Assembly (NCBI GenBank): GCA_903850915.1
Contig: CAINMV010000037.1
Span: forward strand, 150,250 to 214,249
DNA: 64,000 nucleotides
DNA from: an uncultured Bacteroidota bacterium
Lineage (GTDB): Bacteria > Bacteroidota > Bacteroidia > UKL13-3
Direction of reading: 5' to 3'
The translations under genes and the position numbers were made by a program. How positions within the stretch are numbered: position 1 is the stretch's first letter; each line of letters opens with the position of its first letter. The notes beneath the pieces are model-generated. The model searched no databases and was not told the DNA's origin. It worked only from the letters and a program-made list of their open reading frames with translations. This document shows, piece by piece, positions 28,801 to 36,662 of this stretch.

Positions 28801-29138
28801 CCAATGTAACCACCACCTATACTGCTACTGGAACCGATGCAAACAATTGTACCGACACACAAACCGTAACAATAACAATTGCATCAACGGGCATTCACAA
28901 TTTGGAATTAAAGTCGCAAGTACTAATTCAGCCTAATCCTGCACATAACGAAGTAAATATTACGGTTCCATGGAATTGCTCGATCACACTTTATGATTTG
29001 ACAGGTAAGATTGTCTTAACAAAAGAAATCTCGACTGGTAAAAATGTGTTAACCATTGACCAACTGCCAAGAGGCGTTTATACCGCAGAGGTGGCTATTG
29101 GAGATGAGAAATTGTATTCGAAATTATTACTTCGCTAA
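25824..29138 (+). CDS. Secreted beta-propeller (sortilin/BNR-like) protein with type A T9SS sorting domain
   Basis: A 1104-residue exported protein. The signal peptide is about 1-20. Residues about 110-770 form one or two beta-propellers built from BNR/Asp-box repeats, recognisable as S-x-D-x-G-x-T-W (STSDGGLTW, STNGGATW, STDAGNTF, SNDTGNTW), as in VPS10/sortilin-like sialidase folds. Ig/PKD-like domains follow (about 780-1010), then a type A sorting domain (VLIQPNPAHNE to the terminal LLLR). Proteins of this plan are often annotated as glycosyl hydrolases, but no catalytic acid/base pair was identified; glycan or protein binding is equally possible. ribH follows after 13 bases. Confidence 0.88.
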   Translation: MNKCFTLFISFLFFSSRLFAQTPGDTANTPYWIDMMQDFRINYNTTVSAFNKYYENRTIEPHTGYKVFKRWQEYWLTRVDANGNFPANDALWNAYYDYFGTSSSVNNSSIAGNWQPLGPNFVPGNSTGQPNGNGRVNSVAFHPTDTNKFWIGAPQGGLWSTSDGGLTWASNTDNLPTLGVSAILIDPINTNIMYIGSGDRDAGDAPGLGILKSTNGGATWSQINNGLGNFTVGMMEMNKYNSNIIIAATSSGIYKTINAGNTWVKKSSNSNNYKDIKYHPTDTNIVYAVEGVVFYRSTDAGNTFTAINGGTSGLNTTGNRCVIGVSKASPNMVYLVQSNGAYKGTYLSFDKGLTFVSRSTTPNIFDYNADGSGTKTQAWYDMAVAVDTGDIGVIYVGGVNVFKSADSAKTWTCYAHWVGGGFPSIHADQHALAIDPKTNKLYCGNDGGIYSRSKSATAFTNLTSGLNISQIYRIGQSAQTPSIVIAGWQDNGTGFYRNSISGTNKWKTTMGGDGMECIIDPTDSNFMYGALYYGNINRTTTGSTLTSTVSNNGSFGINEDGAWITPYILHEKNPNVMFVGYKNVWRGKNIKTTPTWKQITKNSTSNITFLEHCASDTSRLYYSRSDAKFFRTDSLYLDTPKFRDLTSKTPTPTSTVNWIETHPSKPNTVYIIQNNNIYRSNDTGNTWVNINGTLPGGSRNCLLLDREATDGIYVGTDVGVFYRDSTMTTWVPFKNNMPATSRITELEMFYDYANTTASRISASTYGRGLWQSDVYLTNSAPVTSFIAQDTAVCINGTTTLLDLSSGSPDFWQWTITPSTFTYINGTNANSQNPQVNFNAIGNYTVRLYSRKKGWGYNTLEKSNFVKVYALPVVSVSGNRNICIGDNTLLTGGGGNSYAWYDGSVLISNNASYSANPTSTKTYKLICSSIPGCSDSMNVIVTVNSKPNVTITPNSAKLANGQMVRLTGSGAASYTWAPSSGLSATTGTSVVASPNVTTTYTATGTDANNCTDTQTVTITIASTGIHNLELKSQVLIQPNPAHNEVNITVPWNCSITLYDLTGKIVLTKEISTGKNVLTIDQLPRGVYTAEVAIGDEKLYSKLLLR

Positions 29139-29151
29139 TTTATTGACTATA

Positions 29152-29631
29152 ATGGCTATTCGCAAAACAACTGAAGTAAAAAAAGCTCCGCTGCTAAAAA
29201 AAGCCGGCTCACTTAAAATTGGTATTGTAGTATCTCAATGGCATGATGATATTACAAGCATATTGCTAAGTGGTGCCTTAACTTACTTAAAGTCGCTACG
29301 TATTCCGACTAAAAACATTATTGTGCATTTTGTGCCTGGCAGCTATGAATTACCTTTAGGTGCGCAATGGCAACTGGAGCAAGGCGTTGATGCTGCGATA
29401 TGTTTAGGCTGTGTAATTAAAGGAGAAACCATGCATTTCGATTTTATATGTAATGCAGTAGCTCAAGGAATTAAAGATGTAAACTTGAAATTCTCAAAAC
29501 CCGTAATATTTGGAGTTCTTACACCCAATACCTTAAAGCAAGCGCAACAGAGAGCGGGTGGCAAATATGGAAATAAAGGAACAGAGGCGGCCGAAGTGGC
29601 AATTCAAATGCTTGCAATTCAAGGAAAATAA
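29152..29631 (+). CDS. ribH: 6,7-dimethyl-8-ribityllumazine synthase
   Basis: A 159-residue enzyme for the penultimate step of riboflavin synthesis, joining the pyrimidinedione amine with dihydroxybutanone phosphate. FVPGSYELP, the phosphate-binding GCVIKGETMHFDFI with the catalytic His, and FGVLTPNTLKQAQQR are all present. The ATG at 29152 gives the normal length; the frame is open further upstream into the propeller gene but that part is not homologous. An N-terminal Lys-rich extension of about 20 residues is common in Bacteroidota. It converges with pdxA. Confidence 0.96.
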   Translation: MAIRKTTEVKKAPLLKKAGSLKIGIVVSQWHDDITSILLSGALTYLKSLRIPTKNIIVHFVPGSYELPLGAQWQLEQGVDAAICLGCVIKGETMHFDFICNAVAQGIKDVNLKFSKPVIFGVLTPNTLKQAQQRAGGKYGNKGTEAAEVAIQMLAIQGK

Positions 29632-29686
29632 CAAAATACCTAGTTGACAACCGGTATCATATTGTTTAAAGGAAGCTAAAAAGCAC

Positions 29687-30745
29687 TTAATCTTTAACAA
29701 AATCCATTCTAAACTTTTCGCGTCTATGCTGCGTGAGTTTTAGTGGATTGGCAGAGTTTTCTGCCTCATTCTTTCTTGTTTTATAAAGATCAATTGCCAT
29801 ATAAACGGCATTTCTAAAACTTGTTTCGTCGGCTATTCCTTTCCCTGCAATATCGAAAGCTGTACCATGGTCGGGGCTAGTGCGTATTATTGGCAAGGCA
29901 GCCGTGAAGTTAACGCCACTTTCGAAAGCCAGTGATTTAAATGGAATCAAACCTTGGTCGTGGTACATCGCCAAAACAACATCGAATGATTTATACGCTT
30001 TAGTGCCAAAAAAACCATCAGCACTATAAGAGCCATAAACAATAATATTCTCGGCTTGAGCTCGCATAATAGCAGGTGCAATTATTGTTTGCTCCTCCTT
30101 ACCAATTGCTCCTTTGTCGCCAGCATGAGGATTTAGCGCCAACACGGCTATCTTTGGATTATCGATACCAAAATCCAATTTTAGTGTTTGGTGAATGGTG
30201 ATTATTTTATCATATACCTTTTGCGTCGTAATGTTCTTGCCTATTTCAGTAATAGGAACGTGCTCGGTAACCAAAGCTACCTTTAGTTCCTGGCTCAATA
30301 GCATCATTGCATAATTTTCAACTCCAAACTCCTTGGCTATATATCCAGTATGCCCTGAGAATCCGGGTAAAGGAATATTTCCTTTACTTAATGGAGCTGT
30401 TACCAATGCATTGATTTTACCTGCTTTTAAATCGGCAACAGCAGCTTGGAGCGATTGTAAAGCGTATTTACCACCCGTTTCATTTTCTTCACCGATATTT
30501 AATTGCACCTCTTCTTCCCAAACATGCACCATGTTCACCTTTTTTACCAATGCTTGATCAGCATCTTTAATTCCATTGTAATTAAAGTCGTTAAGGCCCA
30601 ACAACTTTTTGTGGAATCCAATTGTTTTTGTTCCGCAATAAATGATTGGGGTGCAAATTTCTGCCATAGCAGGATTCATGAACGTTTTCATGATCACTTC
30701 CAGGCCGATACCATTAATATCGCCAACGCTTATTCCAATTTTCAT
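29687..30745 (-). CDS. pdxA: 4-hydroxythreonine-4-phosphate dehydrogenase
   Basis: A 352-residue NAD-dependent oxidase of the DXP-dependent pyridoxal phosphate pathway. The N-terminal SVGDINGIGLEV, the metal-ligand histidines in SGHTGYIA and AMYHDQGLIPFK, and the C-terminal TSPDHGTAFDIAGKG are conserved. PdxA acts with PdxJ, which uses deoxyxylulose phosphate; dxs, whose product is that compound, lies two genes upstream on the same strand, a functional fit. A -7 element 5 bases before the ATG predicts a leaderless mRNA. Confidence 0.97.
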   Translation of the reverse strand: MKIGISVGDINGIGLEVIMKTFMNPAMAEICTPIIYCGTKTIGFHKKLLGLNDFNYNGIKDADQALVKKVNMVHVWEEEVQLNIGEENETGGKYALQSLQAAVADLKAGKINALVTAPLSKGNIPLPGFSGHTGYIAKEFGVENYAMMLLSQELKVALVTEHVPITEIGKNITTQKVYDKIITIHQTLKLDFGIDNPKIAVLALNPHAGDKGAIGKEEQTIIAPAIMRAQAENIIVYGSYSADGFFGTKAYKSFDVVLAMYHDQGLIPFKSLAFESGVNFTAALPIIRTSPDHGTAFDIAGKGIADETSFRNAVYMAIDLYKTRKNEAENSANPLKLTQHRREKFRMDFVKD

Positions 30746-30750
30746 AAATG

Positions 30751-30758
30751 CAAAAATA
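30751..30758 (-). promoter_or_regulatory. -7 promoter element for pdxA
   Basis: Minus-strand TATTTTTG, a full TAnnTTTG match, with only CATTT between it and the ATG. Confidence 0.55.
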
Positions 30759-30801
30759 CGAGTTGCGTCTTATATACCGTAAGTTTATTCTTTACGACCT
30801 T

Positions 30802-31260
30802 TTAAACCCCAAATTGAGAAAGATGGTGGTTCAGGTGCTTGTAAAACATGTTGTTCCACTCATCGCTGGTAAGTTTTCCAAAGGAGTGAGAATCCTTGTT
30901 GTGGAAATATGAAACACCCAATTCCTGTGTTTTTTGAATAAAATCAATCAATCTATGTCTTTCTTGCTCAAAATCTCTTGAATCCCGAATTATAAATGCA
31001 GGAGCTGTTTGATTATTTTTTTTATAATCAGCATCGTTCACAACCATTTTTTTTACAAACATTTTTAAAAAGAAACGAAGTAGCGCATTTGGTTTTTGGT
31101 GTTTATCATCAAATACCATTTCGTAAGTAATATTGCAATGTGCGAGCATTTGAGCCACATTCATTTTACCCCATAAAGGAACAGAAGTTGAGTTTAAAGA
31201 ATTGATTCTTTGAACAATATTATTAGCAACCTCTTTGGTAAAAATATTCGGTAGTGGCAT
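30802..31260 (-). CDS. DUF1569 (DinB-like) family protein
   Basis: A 152-residue protein of the DUF1569 family, distantly related to the DinB/YfiT four-helix bundle. The metal-site-like motif WGKMNVAQMLAHC (about 26-38) and the C-terminal HLNHHLSQFG carry the histidines expected to bind a divalent metal. Activity is unknown; relatives include thiol-transferases. The ATG at 31260 is chosen over an in-frame GTG at 31284, because MPLPNIF is the natural N-terminus. It lies 44 bases after dxs. Confidence 0.85.
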   Translation of the reverse strand: MPLPNIFTKEVANNIVQRINSLNSTSVPLWGKMNVAQMLAHCNITYEMVFDDKHQKPNALLRFFLKMFVKKMVVNDADYKKNNQTAPAFIIRDSRDFEQERHRLIDFIQKTQELGVSYFHNKDSHSFGKLTSDEWNNMFYKHLNHHLSQFGV

Positions 31261-31304
31261 ATGTTTTATATTAATTATTGGCACAAGTAATGCGCCTGTA
31301 TTAT

Positions 31305-33263
31305 TTAGTTTAAACTCGCTGCGTTTGCATTTGCTGTGGATTTTATCACCAATAAATTTCGCAGTGCTTCTTCAATTGCCTTATTATCATAACCACATTC
31401 ACTCCACAATTGTGGCTGTTCTCCGTGTTCAACAATCATGTCTGGAATTCCGAGTCGGACGACGGTTGCGTTATATGTATTATCGGCAGCAAATTCTAGA
31501 ATTGCAGAACCGAAACCACCTTCCACGCATCCATCTTCAATAGTAATAATCTTGGTATATTTCGTGAATATTTCGTGTAGCATATTTAAATCAAGCGGCT
31601 TCACAAAACGCATATCATAATGCCCAACGTTAACACCTTCTTTTTCAAGTTGATTGATGGCAATTACCGCTTCATTGCCAATATGACCAATACTAAGCAC
31701 AGCAATATCCTTACCCTCTTTCAATTTTTTGCCTTTTCCTATTTCCAATAATTGAAATGGCTGCTTCCAATCGGGCATTACACCATTCCCGCGAGGGTAT
31801 CGTATTACAAAAGGTAGTGTATTTGTTTCGTGCTGTGCGGTATACATTAAATTACGTAATTCCTCTTCATTCATTGGTGCACTTACCACTAAATTCGGGA
31901 TACAGCGCATATACGCAATATCATAAGCACCATGGTGTGTCGGCCCATCAGCACCCGCCACACCAGCGCGATCCAGACAAAGAACCACCTTTAACTTTTG
32001 AATTGCTACATCATGCACCACCTGATCGTAGGCACGTTGCATAAACGAAGAATAGATATTACAGAAAGGTATTATGCCTTGTGAAGCGAGGCCAGCAGAG
32101 AAAGTTACTGCATGCTGCTCGGCGATACCAACATCAAAAGCACGATCAGGCATGGCTTTCATCATAATATTTAATGAAGATCCACTTGGCATTGCTGGCG
32201 TGATACCCATAATTTTACTATTCAATTCAGCCAATTCAACCAAAGTATGTCCAAAAACATCTTGGTATTTTGGTGGCTGCGGCATTGCGTATGTTTTCTT
32301 AAAAATCTCTCCTGTAACTTTATCAAACAAACCCGGCGCATGCCATTGCGTTTGATCTTTTTCGGCGAGCGAATAACCCTTCCCCTTCACAGTATTAATA
32401 TGCAAAAGTTTTGGACCTGGAATATTTTTTAAATCTCGCAATACAGACACTAAATGAGTTACATCGTGTCCGTCGATAGGTCCGAAATAACGAAAACGAA
32501 GTGCTTCGAAGAGGTTACTTTGCTTGATTAGTGTAGATTTAAGCGATGCTTGAATTTTTGAGACAATACCTTGAGCTGTTCCACCTCCGATATTTTTTAA
32601 AGCTCCCAGCATTTTCCAAACATCATCTTTTACCTTATTGTAAGTAGGAGATGTGGTGATATCCGTTAAATATTCCTTAAGAGCACCAACATTCGGGTCG
32701 ATGCTCATGCAGTTATCATTTAAAATCACGAGTAAGTTTGAATTCTCTATTCCGGCGTGATTAAGTGCTTCGAAAGCCATTCCTGCCGTCATGGCGCCAT
32801 CGCCAATAACTGCGATATGCTGGCGGTCTTTTTCACCTTTGTAATGACTTGCAACTGCCATTCCCAAAGCTGCTGAGATTGAGGTGCTACTGTGGCCCAC
32901 ACCAAAAGCATCATATTCACTTTCACTGCGTTTCGGAAATCCACTTAAACCTTTATAAACACGATTTGTATAAAAATCATCTCGACGACCCGTTAAAATT
33001 TTATGACCATAAGCCTGATGGCCTACATCCCAGACCAATTGATCATAGGGCGTATTAAAAACATAATGAAGGGCCACGGTCAGTTCCACCACGCCTAAGC
33101 TAGCTCCAAAATGACCTCCATTAACAGAAACTATATCAATGATGTATTGACGCAGTTCATTCGAAATTTTTAATAGTTCCTCTTCTTTGAATTTTTTCAA
33201 ATCATCGGGACTATTTATCTGGCTAAGTAACTCGCCGGCTTTAATTTGCATTTTGTTAGACAT
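31305..33263 (-). CDS. dxs: 1-deoxy-D-xylulose-5-phosphate synthase
   Basis: A 652-residue thiamine diphosphate enzyme condensing pyruvate and glyceraldehyde 3-phosphate, the first step of the MEP isoprenoid route and a source for pyridoxal phosphate and thiamine. GDGAMTAGMAFEALNHAG near 150 is the ThDP-Mg site, DVGHQAYGHK and GHSSTSISAALG are conserved, and the C-terminal transketolase half has RAGVAGADGPTHHG. Length is normal. The 180 bases upstream (33264-33442) contain only a one-mismatch -7 candidate, TGTCTTTG on the minus strand at 33331-33338. Confidence 0.97.
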   Translation of the reverse strand: MSNKMQIKAGELLSQINSPDDLKKFKEEELLKISNELRQYIIDIVSVNGGHFGASLGVVELTVALHYVFNTPYDQLVWDVGHQAYGHKILTGRRDDFYTNRVYKGLSGFPKRSESEYDAFGVGHSSTSISAALGMAVASHYKGEKDRQHIAVIGDGAMTAGMAFEALNHAGIENSNLLVILNDNCMSIDPNVGALKEYLTDITTSPTYNKVKDDVWKMLGALKNIGGGTAQGIVSKIQASLKSTLIKQSNLFEALRFRYFGPIDGHDVTHLVSVLRDLKNIPGPKLLHINTVKGKGYSLAEKDQTQWHAPGLFDKVTGEIFKKTYAMPQPPKYQDVFGHTLVELAELNSKIMGITPAMPSGSSLNIMMKAMPDRAFDVGIAEQHAVTFSAGLASQGIIPFCNIYSSFMQRAYDQVVHDVAIQKLKVVLCLDRAGVAGADGPTHHGAYDIAYMRCIPNLVVSAPMNEEELRNLMYTAQHETNTLPFVIRYPRGNGVMPDWKQPFQLLEIGKGKKLKEGKDIAVLSIGHIGNEAVIAINQLEKEGVNVGHYDMRFVKPLDLNMLHEIFTKYTKIITIEDGCVEGGFGSAILEFAADNTYNATVVRLGIPDMIVEHGEQPQLWSECGYDNKAIEEALRNLLVIKSTANANAASLN

Positions 33264-33442
33264 TTTTTCAATCTTATTTTTGAAGAAAGAAAGTGTGTAA
33301 AATTAACTTTTTTTTCTTAAAGTACGTTTGCAAAGACAAGGTTTTAGAACCCTTTATCTCCCTTTAATTGTAGGCCAATCGTACAAGAGACTTTTTTATT
33401 TTATTTCTAAAAATGTTTATTAAAAGAACCTCATTTAAGGGT

Positions 33443-34885
33443 TTAAAACTTGAGACATACATTTTTTTCTTCAGTAAAGAATTTCAAAGCCTCAAAACCG
33501 CCTTCTCGGCCTACTCCACTTTGCTTTACACCACCGAATGGGGTTCTTAAATCACGTTCTAGCCAACAATTAATCCAAACAATACCACTTTCAATTTTCG
33601 CTGCCACTCGATGCGCTTTCGATACGTTATCAGTAAATACCGTTGCTGCTAAGCCAAAAGGGGTGCTGTTAGCCATAAAAATTGCCTCCTCCTCGGAAGA
33701 AAAAGAGACAAGAGTAACAACAGGACCAAAAATCTCCTCTTGATTTACGCGACAATCGAAAGGCAGACCTTCAATAACCGTAGGAGCTATAAACCATCCA
33801 TTTTTACAACGACCTTCTAAATTTACTGCATGACCTCCAAGTAGAATTTTACCACCTTCGTCCTTTGCCAACTGAATATATGACAGTATTTTATCAAAAT
33901 GAGGTTTGGAAACTATAGCCCCTAATTTTGATGATTCTTCCAATGGGTCACCAACCGTTCTTTTCTGGACTTCAAGTAAAAAGGCAGTTTTAAATTTATT
34001 ATAAATAGTATCTTGAATAAAAATTCTTGAACCGCAGAGGCAAATTTCACCCTGATTAGTAAAAGCTGCTGCTACACTAGTTTTAACTGTCTTCTCGAAA
34101 CTACAGTCATCAAAAATAATGTTCGGATTTTTGCCGCCGAGTTCAAGACTCATTTTTTTGAACATAGGAGCCGCAACGCGAGAAATTTCGGCCCCTGTTT
34201 TAGTTCCACCCGTAAAAGAAATTGCTTTAATTTCTGGATTTGCTGTAATAGCGCTGCCCACCTTGGGGCCAAGCCCATGTATAATATTGAGCACCCCAAC
34301 TGGCAATCCAGCTTCCTTGCATATTTGACCAAGCATAAATGCCGTCATCGGAGTAATTTCCGAAGGTTTAGCGACCACACAGTTGCCCATGGCTAAAGCA
34401 GGAGCTATTTTCCAAGTAAATAAATACAACGGAAGATTCCATGGACTGATACAACCTACAACACCAATAGGTGTTCGGAGTGTATAATTAAACGTGTTTT
34501 CATCCGTCTTATGAAATTCCCCATTGACATTCATTGCCGTTGTAGCATAGAATTTTAGATTACTTACAGCTCGAGGAATATCCATTACACGACTAAGCCA
34601 AAGAGGCTTACCCTGATCGTTAGTTTCGGCTGCCACAAAATCTTCCATACGTGCCTCAATTCCTTTTGCAATTAAGATTAAGATATCACTACGCTGCTCC
34701 TGAGTTCGTTTGCTCCAAGCAGGAAAGGCCTCCTTGGCAGCGTTAACAGCCATTTCTACATCCCTTTCATCACTGTCTGGCACTTCACTATAAACCTCTC
34801 CAATAGCTGGATTATAGCCATCTAAATAATTTCTAGAGATGGGTTCCACGTATTCGCCATTAATAAAATTCAGGATTCGTTGCAT
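33443..34885 (-). CDS. Aldehyde dehydrogenase, aminomuconate/hydroxymuconate-semialdehyde type
   Basis: A 480-residue NAD-dependent dehydrogenase closest in motifs to ALDH8A1 and bacterial 2-aminomuconate-semialdehyde dehydrogenases. The catalytic loop NQGEICLC (catalytic Cys282), ELGGKNPNIIF, the Rossmann SFTGGTKTG and WLERDLRTPFGGVKQSG are present. That enzyme oxidises the semialdehyde formed after 3-hydroxyanthranilate ring cleavage in tryptophan degradation; kmo, encoding an earlier step, is 4 kb away. The start at 34885 fits homologues, and a -7 element lies 4 bases before it, which excludes the upstream in-frame ATG at 34912. Confidence 0.88.
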   Translation of the reverse strand: MQRILNFINGEYVEPISRNYLDGYNPAIGEVYSEVPDSDERDVEMAVNAAKEAFPAWSKRTQEQRSDILILIAKGIEARMEDFVAAETNDQGKPLWLSRVMDIPRAVSNLKFYATTAMNVNGEFHKTDENTFNYTLRTPIGVVGCISPWNLPLYLFTWKIAPALAMGNCVVAKPSEITPMTAFMLGQICKEAGLPVGVLNIIHGLGPKVGSAITANPEIKAISFTGGTKTGAEISRVAAPMFKKMSLELGGKNPNIIFDDCSFEKTVKTSVAAAFTNQGEICLCGSRIFIQDTIYNKFKTAFLLEVQKRTVGDPLEESSKLGAIVSKPHFDKILSYIQLAKDEGGKILLGGHAVNLEGRCKNGWFIAPTVIEGLPFDCRVNQEEIFGPVVTLVSFSSEEEAIFMANSTPFGLAATVFTDNVSKAHRVAAKIESGIVWINCWLERDLRTPFGGVKQSGVGREGGFEALKFFTEEKNVCLKF

Positions 34886-34889
34886 GCAG

Positions 34890-34897
34890 CAAAAATA
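34890..34897 (-). promoter_or_regulatory. -7 promoter element for the aldehyde dehydrogenase
   Basis: Minus-strand TATTTTTG followed by CTGC and the ATG. It fixes the start codon and predicts a leaderless transcript. Confidence 0.55.
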
Positions 34898-35076
34898 AAA
34901 ACAATTCGCCAATACCCTAAAAGAACTTGCACTAAGCTAGAACAACGATTATTGTAGCTATAATTTCCATTTAGCGTTGCGATTTTACACCTGTTAGAAA
35001 CTTGAACGAGAATTAGATGATAATTATCAGGCAGAATTAATTTCCGTTGTAACCAATTAATTTTAACTTTACAACC

Positions 35077-36579
35077 ATGGCGATATTCAATTCTGTCATA
35101 TCATGGTATTTTAAAAAACGATCCAGCCAACTGGATTACATGCAAAGCCATGCAGCCGAATTACAAGAAAACACACGAAAGCGTTTGTTGAAAATGGCCG
35201 TAGATACTGAGTTTGGACAACGCTATGGATTCGAAAATAGCAATACCATTTTCAGCTTTAGAGATAACATTCCCATCAGCAATTATGAAAGCCTTTACCC
35301 GTATATTGAACGTATGTTGCGAGGAGAACAAAATTTATTATGGGGTGGCGACATAAAGTGGTTTGCAAAGAGTAGTGGCACAACAAACGATAAAAGTAAG
35401 TTTATACCTGTAAGTTTTGAATCCCTTGAGCTTTGTCATTTTCGTGCTGGGAAAGACGTTCTCACAAGTTATTGCAGTCGTTTTGAAGACACCGACATTT
35501 TTTCTGGAAAAGGACTCGTCCTTGGTGGTAGTCATCAGATTAACAATGTAAATCAAGATATTTTCTTTGGCGATTTATCCGCTGTATTATTAGAAAACAT
35601 GCCTTTTTTGGGAGAGATATTGCGAGCACCTAAAAATGAAATAGCTCTGCTAAGCAACTGGGAAGAGAAGCTAGAAAGAATTATTGCAACTACGGTAAAT
35701 GAAAACATCACAAGCATAACTGGTGTTCCAACTTGGACGCTTGTTTTGATGGAGCGCATTCTTGAAAAAACGGGCGCAAAAAGCATTGCAGAAGTGTGGC
35801 CCAATCTAGAACTTTATATTCATGGTGGCGTTGGTTTCGTTCCATATAAAGAACGCTTTTTAGCGCTTGCTGGTAAACCCATTAACTTTTTAGAAACTTA
35901 CAATGCAAGCGAAGGATTCTTTGGCATTCAGGACCTTTCGACCCCCGACGAATTGCTTTTGATGCCAGATTATGATATCTATTATGAATTTATGCCAATT
36001 GGTGAATATGGCAAGGAACATCCTCAATTGCTTAGTTTGGATGAAGTAAGTTTAAATCAAGTTTATGCCCTGGTAATTAGCACTAATTCGGGTTTATGGC
36101 GCTATATAGTTGGAGATACCGTTCGGTTTACTTCATTAAAACCTTTCCGAATAAAAATTACAGGTCGAACACGTTTATTTATTAATGCCTTTGGCGAGGA
36201 GCTAATGATTGAAAATGCGGAACAAGCTATTAAAGCCGCCTGCGATGCAAGCCATTGCTGTGTTAAAGAATATACCGCAGCTCCTAAGTATTTTTCAGAA
36301 AATCACGATGCCGGGCACGAATGGCTTATCGAATTTGAGGAAGAGCCCGAGAATTTTAGGTTGTTTAGCAAAGTATTAGATGATACTTTAAAGCAAAACA
36401 ATAGCGACTATGAGGCCAAGCGTTTCGGTGATTTAGCGATGAAACCACCAATAATTCACAAAATGCCAAAAGGTACCTTTCATAACTGGCTTGATAAAAA
36501 AGGCAAACTCGGTGGCCAACATAAAGTACCTCGATTAAGTAATGATAGAAAGATTTTAGAAGACATCCTAGGTTTGTAG
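35077..36579 (+). CDS. GH3 family acyl-adenylate-forming protein
   Basis: A 500-residue member of the GH3 branch of the ANL superfamily. The P-loop-like KSSGTTNDKSKFIP, the YNASEGFFGIQ motif that holds the nucleotide, and YRYIVGD-like LWRYIVGDTVRF are conserved. Plant GH3 enzymes conjugate amino acids to jasmonate or auxin; bacterial ones are common in Bacteroidota and their substrates are not known, though amidation of an acid is expected. The gene stands alone, divergent from the aldehyde dehydrogenase across 190 bases with no firm promoter match (TAACTTTA at about 35066). Confidence 0.9.
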   Translation: MAIFNSVISWYFKKRSSQLDYMQSHAAELQENTRKRLLKMAVDTEFGQRYGFENSNTIFSFRDNIPISNYESLYPYIERMLRGEQNLLWGGDIKWFAKSSGTTNDKSKFIPVSFESLELCHFRAGKDVLTSYCSRFEDTDIFSGKGLVLGGSHQINNVNQDIFFGDLSAVLLENMPFLGEILRAPKNEIALLSNWEEKLERIIATTVNENITSITGVPTWTLVLMERILEKTGAKSIAEVWPNLELYIHGGVGFVPYKERFLALAGKPINFLETYNASEGFFGIQDLSTPDELLLMPDYDIYYEFMPIGEYGKEHPQLLSLDEVSLNQVYALVISTNSGLWRYIVGDTVRFTSLKPFRIKITGRTRLFINAFGEELMIENAEQAIKAACDASHCCVKEYTAAPKYFSENHDAGHEWLIEFEEEPENFRLFSKVLDDTLKQNNSDYEAKRFGDLAMKPPIIHKMPKGTFHNWLDKKGKLGGQHKVPRLSNDRKILEDILGL

Positions 36580-36643
36580 TTACCACTTCAAATTTGCATT
36601 ACTTGATTAATTATTGACGTTTATTTAACCCGTGATAATTTTC

Positions 36644-36651
36644 TATTTTCG
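36644..36651 (+). promoter_or_regulatory. -7 promoter element for murF-alr
   Basis: TATTTTCG lies 11 bases before the ATG. Confidence 0.45.
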
Positions 36652-36662
36652 CTTTGTAAATT